From Bacteroidaceae bacterium (GTDB lineage: Bacteria > Bacteroidota > Bacteroidia > Bacteroidales > Bacteroidaceae), in NCBI GenBank assembly GCA_017398805.1, contig JAFQEZ010000085.1, positions 1 through 64,000 on the forward strand: a stretch of 64,000 bases of DNA, in the 5' to 3' direction. Positions 7,649 through 17,514 of this stretch are shown here, piece after piece; the first letter of the stretch is position 1; every line of letters starts with the position of its first letter. Under the pieces are notes generated by a model. It made no database searches. It saw only the letters and a program-made list of their open reading frames with translations, and had not been told where the DNA came from. The translations under genes and the position numbers were made by a program.

Positions 7649-9819
7649 TACTCTTTGATTTTATCAACTGTTGTACGAATAGTAGCTAAATTATTTGCAT
7701 CGAAACCATCAGCTTTTTTAATACGATAAACAGGGCAGTTCAGTCTCTCAACATCACTCAAACGCACCTTTCCCTTTGTTATAAAATCTTTAGTAACGAT
7801 AATACATTGTTTTTTGATAGAGTTTATAACATTGTAGAAATAGTCCTCTTTTACATCGCCAAAAGAAGATGTAGCTGCATCGAAAATGAGAGGATAATCC
7901 TCGTCTCTCTTTTCCTGTGTAAAATCTGAAATGGCAAAAAGAATAGAAATATACATTACAGTCTTTTGAGAACCCGAAGGCTTGCTTATTTCAGTACCAT
8001 TAGAACTGAATAACTTAATTTCGGTGGACTCATTCGCTGTTTGAACAAGGCGAATCCTGCCGTGGAAATCCGTTGCACTTAAGGTCTCAAGATACTCATT
8101 CGCTTTCTCTTCCATTTCAGAAAGGAAACGACGCAAATTCTCTTCTTTTGCGTGTCCAAATGCCTTTGAAATTTCATCAAGGACACGATGCACATCCCTC
8201 ATAACGCGAACCTGCGAACTGTTGGGGTCAAGAGCATCAAGTTCATCTTTCAAAGATTTTAATGTAGCCTCTTTACTAGCCAATTCTGCTTTCAATTCAG
8301 CAAGACGAACTTCTGCTTTACCTTTTTGCTTAAAAAGTCCTCTAATATCGTTAAAATCCTTTTCGAGCACAGCTTCAGATACATTGCCTGCTTGGATTAA
8401 AAGACGAGCCTTTTCATCTTGAATATCCTGTAACTTATCTTCGACAGTTTTCAATTCAGAACGGTACCTATCTACGAGTTCACGCCTATCCACAATTTCT
8501 TGTGCTATCCCGGAAACAAAAGATTGGTTGCTACCACTCAACGATATTGAGAGATTATGTAAATCTTCTATATGTGAGTTCGGAAAAAGGATTTGCTCTT
8601 GAATCTGCTGTGCTTCGGTTTCATTCTTCAACTTCATGGCAACATGCCTCTTATAATCTTCTAGTTTGGCAACCATAAAATTATAAGCATCGGAGTCCTC
8701 TTCAATGGGGCGACCACAAACCTTGCAAATGCGGTCTGAAAGCATTTCTTCCAAAGTCTCTTGGTTCGGTAGATACCACGGCAGACCGGCTGTACCATTA
8801 ACCAAAGTGTTCTGTATCTCTTCTACAGCCTTCAGTTTTCCTAACTCTTCGGCCTGCTTCTTGTCAAAGTCTCTCTCTAATTTACGTTTTTCTTTACTTA
8901 AAGCAGAACATTTATCCTTAAACTCCTTCAATATATCAGGGAAAGCACATAATATCCATTGCTTGTCAAGTAGGCTATGGTTATAATCAACAGAGCTAAT
9001 AAGAGCCTTGAACTTATTTCTTTTCTCTTCTTGAGTTTTTCGCCTTGCCTCAATCTCCTTATATCTTTCAGATGTCTCTTGGTTTGCTTCTAATTCTTCA
9101 AGCTTCATTGAAAACACCTCGATAGAAGATTCAATTTCGCGAATGTCTCTTCTGTTTTCAGTGATTTTTTGAGAAACATCCATTATGCGATTTTCTAGTA
9201 TCTTTGCTTCCCTAGAAACTCTGTCATCGGAGCGCATTTCCTTCAGGTATGCAGCGTTTGATTTCTCTTCAAAAGCCTTTGTAAACTCTACAAGCTCGTC
9301 GAACTTTCGTATATCAGAAAACTTATCGACCAACTGTTTAAGGGCTGTTCTGTCATTAAATACATTCAGCTCCGATTCTCCCTTAAACAGACTGAATCGT
9401 TGAATAAAAGCATCATAGCACCTATCTATAAGATATTTGCCATTGACTTGCACCCTTTCAGAACCGTTAGTTTCATATCCTCTGAAAATAAGCGGGCCAA
9501 CTTTATAAGTGTACTCGCCTGTCCTCTCAAAGGTAAAGGATTTCTCAACACTCTTTATACCGTCGTGTTCAAACGACATGTAAACAGAGACTTCATCGTG
9601 TTCTCCAATCTCCAATTTAGATTTACGCATTTCAGAAACGCTTTCAATATTACCTTTGTCAATGGTGGTATTGAAGAGCCATTGCAAAGCTTCAAAAAAA
9701 GTAGTTTTACCGTCTCCGTTTTCTCCTAAAATTAGAGTCAAGCCGTCCGAAAACTTAAAAAAGTTGTTATCGCCGTAGTAACTACGGAAATTCTTAATCT
9801 TTATTTCCTTTATTATCAT
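7648..9819 (-). CDS. SMC/Rad50-like ATPase of the DndD type
   Basis: This 723-residue ATPase has Walker A GENGDGKTT at 32-40, two long coiled-coil arms, and a zinc-hook-like CKVC motif near residue 370. An ABC signature-like KPSGSQKT lies near residue 620 and a Walker B DYPLIFDAATSSFGD near residue 650. The usual glutamate after the Walker B aspartate is replaced by alanine. The architecture is that of Rad50/DndD proteins, which act on DNA in phosphorothioate modification or restriction systems. It overlaps the small upstream gene by 4 bases and the downstream gene by 1. Here it probably belongs to the effector (restriction) half, because an SspC-type ATPase is already present. Confidence 0.85.
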   Translation of the reverse strand: MIIKEIKIKNFRSYYGDNNFFKFSDGLTLILGENGDGKTTFFEALQWLFNTTIDKGNIESVSEMRKSKLEIGEHDEVSVYMSFEHDGIKSVEKSFTFERTGEYTYKVGPLIFRGYETNGSERVQVNGKYLIDRCYDAFIQRFSLFKGESELNVFNDRTALKQLVDKFSDIRKFDELVEFTKAFEEKSNAAYLKEMRSDDRVSREAKILENRIMDVSQKITENRRDIREIESSIEVFSMKLEELEANQETSERYKEIEARRKTQEEKRNKFKALISSVDYNHSLLDKQWILCAFPDILKEFKDKCSALSKEKRKLERDFDKKQAEELGKLKAVEEIQNTLVNGTAGLPWYLPNQETLEEMLSDRICKVCGRPIEEDSDAYNFMVAKLEDYKRHVAMKLKNETEAQQIQEQILFPNSHIEDLHNLSISLSGSNQSFVSGIAQEIVDRRELVDRYRSELKTVEDKLQDIQDEKARLLIQAGNVSEAVLEKDFNDIRGLFKQKGKAEVRLAELKAELASKEATLKSLKDELDALDPNSSQVRVMRDVHRVLDEISKAFGHAKEENLRRFLSEMEEKANEYLETLSATDFHGRIRLVQTANESTEIKLFSSNGTEISKPSGSQKTVMYISILFAISDFTQEKRDEDYPLIFDAATSSFGDVKEDYFYNVINSIKKQCIIVTKDFITKGKVRLSDVERLNCPVYRIKKADGFDANNLATIRTTVDKIKE

Positions 9820-10046
9820 ACGTTACGCTTTAAGTATTCGTTAATTTCTTTCCATAACTCCTTTTCAGAAGCCCCCTCTTCTGTACGTTTGATAATCTGT
9901 GCTACAGCATTGATAACATGATTATCAGAGTCCAAAGCTTGGTAAATCGTACCAATCTCCGAATGGTCGTATTTCCCGAACTCCATAAGACGCTCATTCA
10001 TAAGAACAGCGTGAAGCATTTTGTCTGTGTTGTTTATATATGCCAT
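9816..10046 (-). CDS. Small operon protein between helicase and SMC-like ATPase
   Basis: This 76-residue protein starts at ATG 10046, 4 bases after the stop of the helicase gene. Upstream in-frame starts lie inside the helicase gene and are rejected. It is acidic and helical, with MNERLMEFGKYDHSEIGTIY and a C-terminal EKELWKEINEYLKR. I recognise no family. The 4-base overlap with the next gene and tight spacing make it a real operon member. Small subunits of this kind occur in multi-gene defence complexes. Confidence 0.65.
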   Translation of the reverse strand: MAYINNTDKMLHAVLMNERLMEFGKYDHSEIGTIYQALDSDNHVINAVAQIIKRTEEGASEKELWKEINEYLKRNV

Positions 10047-10050
10047 TTCT

Positions 10051-12345
10051 TTAGAATAATGATAAATCGTAATAAGATAAGACTTCTGAAAGTTCCGAAT
10101 ATGCAAAATCTGCATTCTCGGACATAGTAGCGAAGTCCTTGACTCGCTTAAGTTCGGTGGCAAGCAGACTGCGCTCCATTGTATAGCTTTCGGAGGCAGA
10201 ACTGATTTCAGGAACGACAACTAAATCGTGTATAATTGCCATGTGTTTGTCCTTATGCAAACGCAGAATTCGACCTCTTCGCTGTATAAATTGGCGTGGG
10301 TTTCCTGTACTTGCACAAAATATCGCAAGTTCACTTCTTGGAACATCAACACCTTCGTCCAAACATTTCATAGATGTTAGAACTTCAAGACGGCCAGTAG
10401 CAAAATCTTCAAGAATATTATTTCTTTCCTTAATCCCGGAAATAAACTTGCGAACAGTGGTAGTAGGACTAACATCCTGTACTATTTGCGTGTATCTGTC
10501 AATTATAGAGTCAGCAACAACATCATCTGAAACAAATTCTGTAGAATCAAACATATCAGCGTTTTCATCATCAGGCCTACAGCCTTCAGGGACATAGACT
10601 AGTGTATATTTCAAGTTGCCAACCTCCTTGTACCTATCCTCTAAAATGCGTTTGAAGATTGCTTCCTTATTGATAGCCTTATGTATAATGCGTTTTCTCT
10701 TCAAAAGAAGATTCATAAGTATATCATCACCTTGTGGGAAGGCCTCTTTATCGTATATAAAGTATTTCGATAGTTGTTTTGAGACTTTAATATACTCTGC
10801 CATTTCTTCAGGTGTAAGACGAACTAAATGAGGGAAATATTTGTATCTGCACAAATATCCGTTATCAATAGCATCTTGCATAGAATATTCAAAAGTATAT
10901 TCGTTGTTCTCACAACCAAAGAACTCCATAATGCTTTTTGTGCCTTTATAATCAAATTGACGCTCCGGGGTTGCAGAAAGTCCAATTCTACGTGCAAACT
11001 TAACAGCTTGCAGTCTGTCGAGAATTCTTCCTGCTCCCATATTATGTGCTTCATCAGCAATCAACAGAATTTGTTTGGTAGCCTTTTTATTGAAGTCTAT
11101 AAGACTACGGAAAATACTCTCTCTTGCAAACGAAGCATAAGTAGCAATAATGATATATGAAGGTTCAATGCCTGAAAAATTAAAATTCTCTTTGTTCTTT
11201 ATAGCATCCAACTCATTAGCCCAATCCTTGTTTTTAGAACAAACTTTTACGATATTGCTAAAATGAAATTTCTTACATTCCTTTTCCCATTGGTCTACAA
11301 GGGTAATGGTAGGAACTAAAATAATCGCCTTATAAAAGTCAAATTTGTTGTATATATTCAGGAGGCAGTTAAGTGAGGTCAAGGTTTTACCTGTACCTGT
11401 TGCCATTGCAAATAAACCTTTTTGCTTATTAGGTTCACTTTTCCACTTATTAAATGCCTCAATCTGATAATCGCGGGGCGAACCACAAGGAAAAGCCGGT
11501 TTTTCCTCTGTATGCGAGGAGTTGGCTACATTCGCATTTATCCTGTCGATTATAGCACGTACTTTAGATTTTGCCCTAAATAAAGCATTGACGATATTGA
11601 GCGGTAATTGGCCTTGTGAATACTCTTTGATTATTTCTTCTTCATCTACAAGAAGCTGCTTCAAACTCTTTCCGCCAAAGGTTTCGCAAATCTTTGTTCG
11701 TATGTCTTCCGGAGCAAGATATGATACGGTTTCATCTTTTCCAGAGAAAGTAAGCTCAAAATCATTCTCAATATCAGAAATGCGGACAGCATCATTGACA
11801 CTATCCCAATCACAAAAAGCAGATATACTCTCACAATTTTCAATAAGTGCGGTACGGGAAAAATTACAAGAACCGTCAAAAGCGACTTTATTCAATCCGT
11901 CGTAAAACACACCGATTTTACTATGAGAAATACCAAAACTCTCATACGGCTTGATAATCTTTATTTCCAGCCTTTCATTGCGAATGAGCCAAGATAAACA
12001 TTCAAAAAAATGTTTACTTCTATCAGATAAAGCGTCTTTGATAGACTCTAAATCCGAAAGGTTAAAAGCCGGAATAATCAAGTCCTTATTTTGAGCTGCA
12101 AGAATGACATCTTTGTCTTCAGCAGAAAGAATATCATTTATTATCATTCGCATACGGCCACCATTATAAAGGAACGTGGCGAAACCATCTGCTAGGATAT
12201 TTATAGCTGATGACGAGAAGAAACCTAGTTTCAAGTCAAACTGTGTTGAATTGCATAGAGCCTCGGAGAAAAAGCCAATAGGCTCCCACTCTGTTTTAGA
12301 CTTAAAACGCCTGCTTTGAGGCCATATAACATCTGACTTCAGCAT
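10051..12345 (-). CDS. PLD-domain SF2 helicase, restriction effector candidate
   Basis: This protein has 764 residues. The N-terminal third (1-200) is a phospholipase D-like nuclease domain with an HSK motif at 141-143 and a GSCNFSRTAL segment, an HxK(x)nN/S type site. A superfamily 2 helicase follows: Walker A ATGTGKT at 315-321, DEAH at 431-434, SATP at 457-460, and QRRGRILR in motif VI near 690. PLD-helicase fusions occur in restriction and defence systems, where the helicase moves on DNA and the PLD site cuts. It lies 6 bases after the sspD-like gene. SspBCD operons are often followed by an SspFGH effector set; this could be its helicase member, but I cannot assign the letter. Confidence 0.85.
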   Translation of the reverse strand: MLKSDVIWPQSRRFKSKTEWEPIGFFSEALCNSTQFDLKLGFFSSSAINILADGFATFLYNGGRMRMIINDILSAEDKDVILAAQNKDLIIPAFNLSDLESIKDALSDRSKHFFECLSWLIRNERLEIKIIKPYESFGISHSKIGVFYDGLNKVAFDGSCNFSRTALIENCESISAFCDWDSVNDAVRISDIENDFELTFSGKDETVSYLAPEDIRTKICETFGGKSLKQLLVDEEEIIKEYSQGQLPLNIVNALFRAKSKVRAIIDRINANVANSSHTEEKPAFPCGSPRDYQIEAFNKWKSEPNKQKGLFAMATGTGKTLTSLNCLLNIYNKFDFYKAIILVPTITLVDQWEKECKKFHFSNIVKVCSKNKDWANELDAIKNKENFNFSGIEPSYIIIATYASFARESIFRSLIDFNKKATKQILLIADEAHNMGAGRILDRLQAVKFARRIGLSATPERQFDYKGTKSIMEFFGCENNEYTFEYSMQDAIDNGYLCRYKYFPHLVRLTPEEMAEYIKVSKQLSKYFIYDKEAFPQGDDILMNLLLKRKRIIHKAINKEAIFKRILEDRYKEVGNLKYTLVYVPEGCRPDDENADMFDSTEFVSDDVVADSIIDRYTQIVQDVSPTTTVRKFISGIKERNNILEDFATGRLEVLTSMKCLDEGVDVPRSELAIFCASTGNPRQFIQRRGRILRLHKDKHMAIIHDLVVVPEISSASESYTMERSLLATELKRVKDFATMSENADFAYSELSEVLSYYDLSLF

Positions 12346-12351
12346 ACGAAT

Positions 12352-13461
12352 TTAAATAAAACAATTAGCACATAAAACCTCGTCATCGCCAAGTAGGTCA
12401 ACCAACTTATTACTCTTGCAACTGTTTTCTGCTTCTTCGGTTTTCCTTATATGGTCAAGTTTGATTTGCCTTATTCTCTCCGGCTTAATAAGGTCTTTCA
12501 AAGGTTCTCCCTGTATCCAAGTGTACCCTTCTTTCTCATAATCCATTGCTTTTTGGAATAAATCAGGGTGCTGCTCATAAAGCCATATCCACTCTATTTT
12601 TTGCTGAAAGAAACAGAAATAACAACCTGAACGGCTTCTGCAATACTTACCTTTTTTACCGTCTACTTCAAATTCTATTAAATTATAGTATGCAGGTATT
12701 CCAACACCGCTTTCCTCAAGAATTCTAAATATATCTTCTTTACCTAGTACATCTTCGTTGTCCAACAAAGGAAATTCATCTAATTTACCTACAGGATATT
12801 CAGTATATTGTTTCAAATAAGAAAAAACAGCATAATTAAATGTCTTAATATCAATATCAAGTAAGGCATTAAGTTTCTTTGAGTAAAAAAATGTCTTTGT
12901 CAGGTCGGCTTCCAAAAAGGGCTTTGCCTCTTCAAAGGTATCATCCGATGCAACATTCTTATAACATTCGATAAAACGCTCTTTGTTTGCGTTTTTCAAA
13001 ACCTCATTTACAACATCAACGCTCCATATATTCTTGCGAAATGGATAAACAGCCTGAATATTAGGTTTGGTCGAAACATATCCCTCTCTATCTTCGTCTC
13101 CTCGTATTCCGACATAAGAGATAGAAGGTGTTTCGCCAATATATTTCTCCATTTCAGCAAGCTTCATTTTTTGAGTACACCAACGAGCCTGAACGGAGGG
13201 TAAATATCCGCCACTCGTTTTTAGGAAGTGGTCAAAAGGAGTAGGCTCTGGACTACCTTGTGCAGCGGAGAGTGTAGTAATGTGCCCTAAATATGAGCGC
13301 AATTTATCAACAAGTTGTTCTGTCTCTGCCAACTCGACTTTAGTATCACAAGTGAAAAAGTCTATATCAAGTGTTGGGTATTTGTCTTTCAAATAGATAG
13401 CCAAAGCAGCACTATCCTTGCCACCTGAAATACCTAAAACGTGTCTTACTTTATTACTCAT
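12352..13461 (-). CDS. sspD: PP-loop sulfurtransferase, SspD/DndC-like
   Basis: This 369-residue protein is of the PAPS-reductase superfamily. The PP-loop SGGKDS is at 12-17. A cysteine cluster (CRSRSGCYFC near residue 280) plus a C-terminal CANC could hold an iron-sulfur cluster. In SspABCD and Dnd systems this enzyme activates the DNA phosphate with ATP so that sulfur can replace a non-bridging oxygen. Its start overlaps the stop of the large ATPase gene (ATGA). DUF4007 protein, large ATPase, then PP-loop protein is the sspB-C-D order, so I prefer SspD to DndC. No cysteine desulfurase (SspA) is encoded nearby; a host IscS may supply sulfur. Confidence 0.8.
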   Translation of the reverse strand: MSNKVRHVLGISGGKDSAALAIYLKDKYPTLDIDFFTCDTKVELAETEQLVDKLRSYLGHITTLSAAQGSPEPTPFDHFLKTSGGYLPSVQARWCTQKMKLAEMEKYIGETPSISYVGIRGDEDREGYVSTKPNIQAVYPFRKNIWSVDVVNEVLKNANKERFIECYKNVASDDTFEEAKPFLEADLTKTFFYSKKLNALLDIDIKTFNYAVFSYLKQYTEYPVGKLDEFPLLDNEDVLGKEDIFRILEESGVGIPAYYNLIEFEVDGKKGKYCRSRSGCYFCFFQQKIEWIWLYEQHPDLFQKAMDYEKEGYTWIQGEPLKDLIKPERIRQIKLDHIRKTEEAENSCKSNKLVDLLGDDEVLCANCFI

Positions 13462-16400
13462 TTAAGTTTCTCCTTTATAAGATTTATCATTGCTGCAATA
13501 TTCAAATTATCATCATCACCCAAGACTTCTTTCAATCTCTTCATCATCATAACCATATCTTTGTTAGCGTTGTCTGATAAAACTATCTGTTTAGTCAATG
13601 CAGCATCTTTATTTTGAGTTATATGCAGACGCACAATGTTTTCATCTGAAGATTTGTGCATTTCAACATAATCATCAAGTTGAAAAAGCCTATCTTTTAA
13701 TGACATCAGCAAGAAAGACTTTTCACTATCTTTAATTTTATCTAGTGCTTTATTGAGTATAACAAAGCATATAGACTCTATCCAATTTTTCCTATCATCA
13801 TAATTGCCTATAAGACGAGAATAGAAATTCTTAATATCGTTAGGCATAAGTTCGACCTTTACAAACTTATATCTATTGTTAATTATTGGTTTATATACGG
13901 TAAAATCAGATTCTTTAATCTTTAGAGCTTTCAATATTTGTTCTTCAATGGACTTGATAAAATCATCATAACAACTTCTTAATGAACGAATACAATCATG
14001 TAGAACGGAAACAAAACTATCTATTGCCTCCGGATTTTGAGCGAGTACGACTTCTTTGAAACCTAAAGCTTCCGGCAGATCCTCAAAGAAAGTCTTCTCC
14101 GGGTCTACCGCTTTGGAAATAACATCACGGAATTTCTTTGCGTTGGTAGAAATATCTTTTGTCGTTTTTGCATAGTTATCAAGTCGGTTGTAAAATACCA
14201 AGAACGGCTTAATGGTTTCTACAAAAGATGTATCACTCAATGATGTTTCACGAAGGTTTATAGCCTCACGGTATTTATCAAAGAATACCTGCTTAACGCC
14301 CTCTATTTTGAACGACTTAACCGTAAAAGAATTGGGTGTCCTTTGAATGAGTTCAAGGACTTCTCGATTGATTGAAGGAACAAAAGTATTATCTGAATAC
14401 AATGCATAGTCATTCTTTTTGGCAATTAAGAATGTCGGAAGCCAACAATCAACAAGACCTCTTTTTAATCCGTATGGAGCAGATAAAAGGATTTTCTGCA
14501 AATCACCAAGTTTCCGGGGCTTTCCCTGCGTTGATTTAAGGAACTCTTCTCCTGCATCCCAAATTCGCTTGAACGAAACTTCGGTAGGAGCACCAAAAGA
14601 ATAACCTATCGGCTCTTCCTTGTGCATACCCGTATGTTTCACCAAAGTCAAATATATAGACTTTTCAGGAGGGAATTTGTCTGCCTCAAAACCAATATCA
14701 GCCTTGTTCCTATTCTCCAGCAAGGAGAGCAAGAAGTTATGACGCGCTACTGTCATCGTACCGCTTGGCTTATGTTTGTTTATAAGTTCATTCTTGAAGA
14801 TTGGCGTTGCAAAATATATCGTATCAGCTATATGTGAGACAAAACGAATCAAGTTCTTTTGACTATCTATTGCCTCTACTGATTTGCCATTAAATATCCA
14901 TTCTACATTATTAGAGAAAAGACTATCAATGACTATTTTATTAAGAATGGATTTTTCATACTCAAGCAGGTTATCTATTTCTTTATTCGCGACCTTATCA
15001 TTTTCATCAGCGACATAGTAATCTCTAACCCAATTTAATTTATCAATTTCAAAAATATGGTCAATGATTAAATCTGAATTCTTGAAAATACAATAAGCAA
15101 TAGGCAACCCTGTATAGGACAGGCACTGCTCTTCAATCTGCGAAATATCCTCTTTCCTGCAAAAAACGAGGTTAATAACACCGTCTATTTCGTTAGGTAC
15201 AAACTTTGAAATAGGTGTGCTTGTTATTTGGTATTCAAAGAAACGAGGAGTTCCCGTCCTGTAATAATGAGAGTTCGCAATTGAAACTTTGAACTCAAAA
15301 AGAGACTTTAACTTATCAATGAAATCTTCAGTACGCTTGCATTCTACAGATGCATTATATAGTCCCATTTCTATATCTACATCTGTGCCTTCAAACAAGA
15401 TGTATTTAGATTTATATTTAGCAAAGCGGATAATCTTTGTTTGCTCCAATTTCTTGACAATAGGAGCAATATCCTTATATCCCATTGCTAAAGAAGCATA
15501 TTCTTCAAGGAATGGTAAATCAACAACCATTGACGATGATGCGAATATGCCTAGTAATCCTATGACTTTTACAAGGCTAATAGATTTTTCAATATCTTCT
15601 GAAGAAAGATTCAAGCCCTCAACCCTTTCAATAGCGACTTTAATACCAGACCAATTTGTAGAGTCTGTATTTGCTTCATTCAAGAAAGAGTGAAAGTTAT
15701 AAATAATATAATCATGTACTTTAGCAAGGTTGTAAAGTCTATTGCCACTAACATTAAAACTAGAAATAGAACCTTCACCCTTCTGTTCAAGGAAAGTAAA
15801 CAAAGTTCTTTCATTCTGCCCATAGCGTTGATTAGCCTGTGTCAAAACATAGGCTGAAAAAACATCCATAGGATATAATGAAACAGCTACATCCTTTTTC
15901 AAATCGCCATTAGCAAATTTGGTATTGATAGCAAGGTCATATAATTTGTCCGCAGCAACTTTATCTACATCGTTCCTTTTTTCTACTATTCTTATTGCTG
16001 CAAGATTCAGCAGTTGCTCTATAGGCTCTTTGAAAACAATGTCTTGTATGCGACCTTTTACTTTAGTCCATTCCTGCTTCTGCTCCAACTTAAGGCCTTT
16101 GGCATAAGCAGAGAAACTTTGATGCAAAGTAGTAAGCAGAATAATGTTTTTGCTAGTATCATTAACATACTCACAGAATTTCTGAAGAAAGTACATTTCC
16201 TTTTCCGGATTATTCTTTGCAGCGTGTTCAAGAACTTTACCGAATTCATCAATGACTATAAACAGGAATTTGTTCTGCTTTTGTACTTTCTTATAAAGGT
16301 TGTCTAATGCATTAAAAAAGTTCTTTTCATTAGTGTCAGAAGAACTTACATACTTCTGCAATAATGATATTAGAGGTTGATAATCTCCAACAATATTAAG

Positions 16401-16667
16401 GAACTCAAAATTTTTGTATTCATTAAACTGCCCCTTGTTGTTAAATAACAAGTTCTTGCCTGTTACTTTTCCCGACAAACAATTTTGCAGAGCCAATATA
16501 AAACTAGATTTTCCCGTCCCATAAGAGCCTATCAAGCAAAACGAATGAATACCCGTAGTAAACGAATTAACAATGGTGCCAAATGCTTGCCTTGCATTGG
16601 CTGTAACAATATAGTTCAAGACCTTATTGTTATCTCTTTCAATATTAACTGAAGTTGAAAATTTCAT
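13458..16667 (-). CDS. sspC: Large P-loop ATPase, SspC-like
   Basis: This 1069-residue protein has an N-terminal P-loop domain: Walker A GSYGTGKS at 47-54 and Walker B FLFIVIDEFGK near residue 138. A sensor-like LLTTLHQSF follows near residue 180. The remaining 800 residues are a long region without motifs I recognise. Large ATPases like this serve as SspC in phosphorothioate modification and resemble the BrxC/DndF class of defence ATPases. It sits 9 bases after the DUF4007 gene and overlaps the PP-loop gene. The identity rests on order and size together with the P-loop, since the C-terminal part is very divergent. Confidence 0.7.
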   Translation of the reverse strand: MKFSTSVNIERDNNKVLNYIVTANARQAFGTIVNSFTTGIHSFCLIGSYGTGKSSFILALQNCLSGKVTGKNLLFNNKGQFNEYKNFEFLNIVGDYQPLISLLQKYVSSSDTNEKNFFNALDNLYKKVQKQNKFLFIVIDEFGKVLEHAAKNNPEKEMYFLQKFCEYVNDTSKNIILLTTLHQSFSAYAKGLKLEQKQEWTKVKGRIQDIVFKEPIEQLLNLAAIRIVEKRNDVDKVAADKLYDLAINTKFANGDLKKDVAVSLYPMDVFSAYVLTQANQRYGQNERTLFTFLEQKGEGSISSFNVSGNRLYNLAKVHDYIIYNFHSFLNEANTDSTNWSGIKVAIERVEGLNLSSEDIEKSISLVKVIGLLGIFASSSMVVDLPFLEEYASLAMGYKDIAPIVKKLEQTKIIRFAKYKSKYILFEGTDVDIEMGLYNASVECKRTEDFIDKLKSLFEFKVSIANSHYYRTGTPRFFEYQITSTPISKFVPNEIDGVINLVFCRKEDISQIEEQCLSYTGLPIAYCIFKNSDLIIDHIFEIDKLNWVRDYYVADENDKVANKEIDNLLEYEKSILNKIVIDSLFSNNVEWIFNGKSVEAIDSQKNLIRFVSHIADTIYFATPIFKNELINKHKPSGTMTVARHNFLLSLLENRNKADIGFEADKFPPEKSIYLTLVKHTGMHKEEPIGYSFGAPTEVSFKRIWDAGEEFLKSTQGKPRKLGDLQKILLSAPYGLKRGLVDCWLPTFLIAKKNDYALYSDNTFVPSINREVLELIQRTPNSFTVKSFKIEGVKQVFFDKYREAINLRETSLSDTSFVETIKPFLVFYNRLDNYAKTTKDISTNAKKFRDVISKAVDPEKTFFEDLPEALGFKEVVLAQNPEAIDSFVSVLHDCIRSLRSCYDDFIKSIEEQILKALKIKESDFTVYKPIINNRYKFVKVELMPNDIKNFYSRLIGNYDDRKNWIESICFVILNKALDKIKDSEKSFLLMSLKDRLFQLDDYVEMHKSSDENIVRLHITQNKDAALTKQIVLSDNANKDMVMMMKRLKEVLGDDDNLNIAAMINLIKEKLK

Positions 16668-16676
16668 AATCGAGAA

Positions 16677-17513
16677 CTATTTGTTATAGTACTTATGAAG
16701 AATATCCCTTGCGGTAATATTTTCTCTTATTGTGAATAGTTGCTCTCCTGCTGAGTTGTCAAACGAAATAGTAGGAAACAACTGATTTATTTTATTGAAA
16801 ATCTCATATAGTTCATTTTGAGACATACAAAATACTAGTGAGAGTTCCAATAATTTTTCATATTCAACGACCTTGTCGTTCCCGGCTAAAGTCTTAATTG
16901 CATAAAGAAAAATCAATGGGTCAATATCTGCTTTGGTAGTATAATTAAACTCATACAATTCTCTTTCTACGCGAGTTACCAAATTAAGGTTGAGTAGCAA
17001 CGCTGCATAATCATCAAACGTACAATTATCCGGTGTAACATACATTTTCAAAAATGTAGCAATGTCCTTGTTGATTGTATTCTCGTTGAATATCGTACTG
17101 CCAAAAGAGTGGTCAGCAAACTGCCTCTTTATAAAATTAAAAAGATTGACTTTCGAGAAATCTTTCCTTTCTTTATGAAAATTGATAAACAACTGCCGAT
17201 AGATAGTGGCATAATAATTAGAAACAAGGTGAAAATGCAGAAGCCACAAAGTATTAGTGTCCTCAAGGAATTGGTCTTTACCATTATCTCCCAAGATGTA
17301 ATGGCCTAACCAAGTTATATTGCCTTCTTCATCAATTATGTCAAATGCCCTCAACCAAAACTTAATTGAGGCGACCATATTTTTGCCAACACCGAGAGCA
17401 ACTACAGCTTCGGCATCGTTAAACGACTTATTAGACAGGGCATAGTCATATCCTTTTTTAAGCCACAAACTTTTACATTGGAAAGTCTCGTGCCCGGAGA
17501 ATGTATATTTCAT
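16677..17513 (-). CDS. sspB: DUF4007 protein, SspB-like nickase
   Basis: This 278-residue protein begins MKYTFSGHETF, typical of DUF4007 proteins, and has the FLED.NTLWLLH segment of the family. DUF4007 is the domain of SspB, the component reported to nick DNA in SspABCD single-strand phosphorothioation. It is the first gene of the seven-gene leftward operon. A structured leader precedes it at 17515-17661. The family call is firm; the SspB function follows from its neighbours. Confidence 0.78.
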   Translation of the reverse strand: MKYTFSGHETFQCKSLWLKKGYDYALSNKSFNDAEAVVALGVGKNMVASIKFWLRAFDIIDEEGNITWLGHYILGDNGKDQFLEDTNTLWLLHFHLVSNYYATIYRQLFINFHKERKDFSKVNLFNFIKRQFADHSFGSTIFNENTINKDIATFLKMYVTPDNCTFDDYAALLLNLNLVTRVERELYEFNYTTKADIDPLIFLYAIKTLAGNDKVVEYEKLLELSLVFCMSQNELYEIFNKINQLFPTISFDNSAGEQLFTIRENITARDILHKYYNK

Positions 17514-17514
17514 A

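Noticed and set aside
7079..17513. BREX or DISARM system
   Set aside because: There is no PglZ, BrxL, DNA methylase or DrmA/B. The DUF4007, large ATPase and PP-loop order fits SspBCD better.
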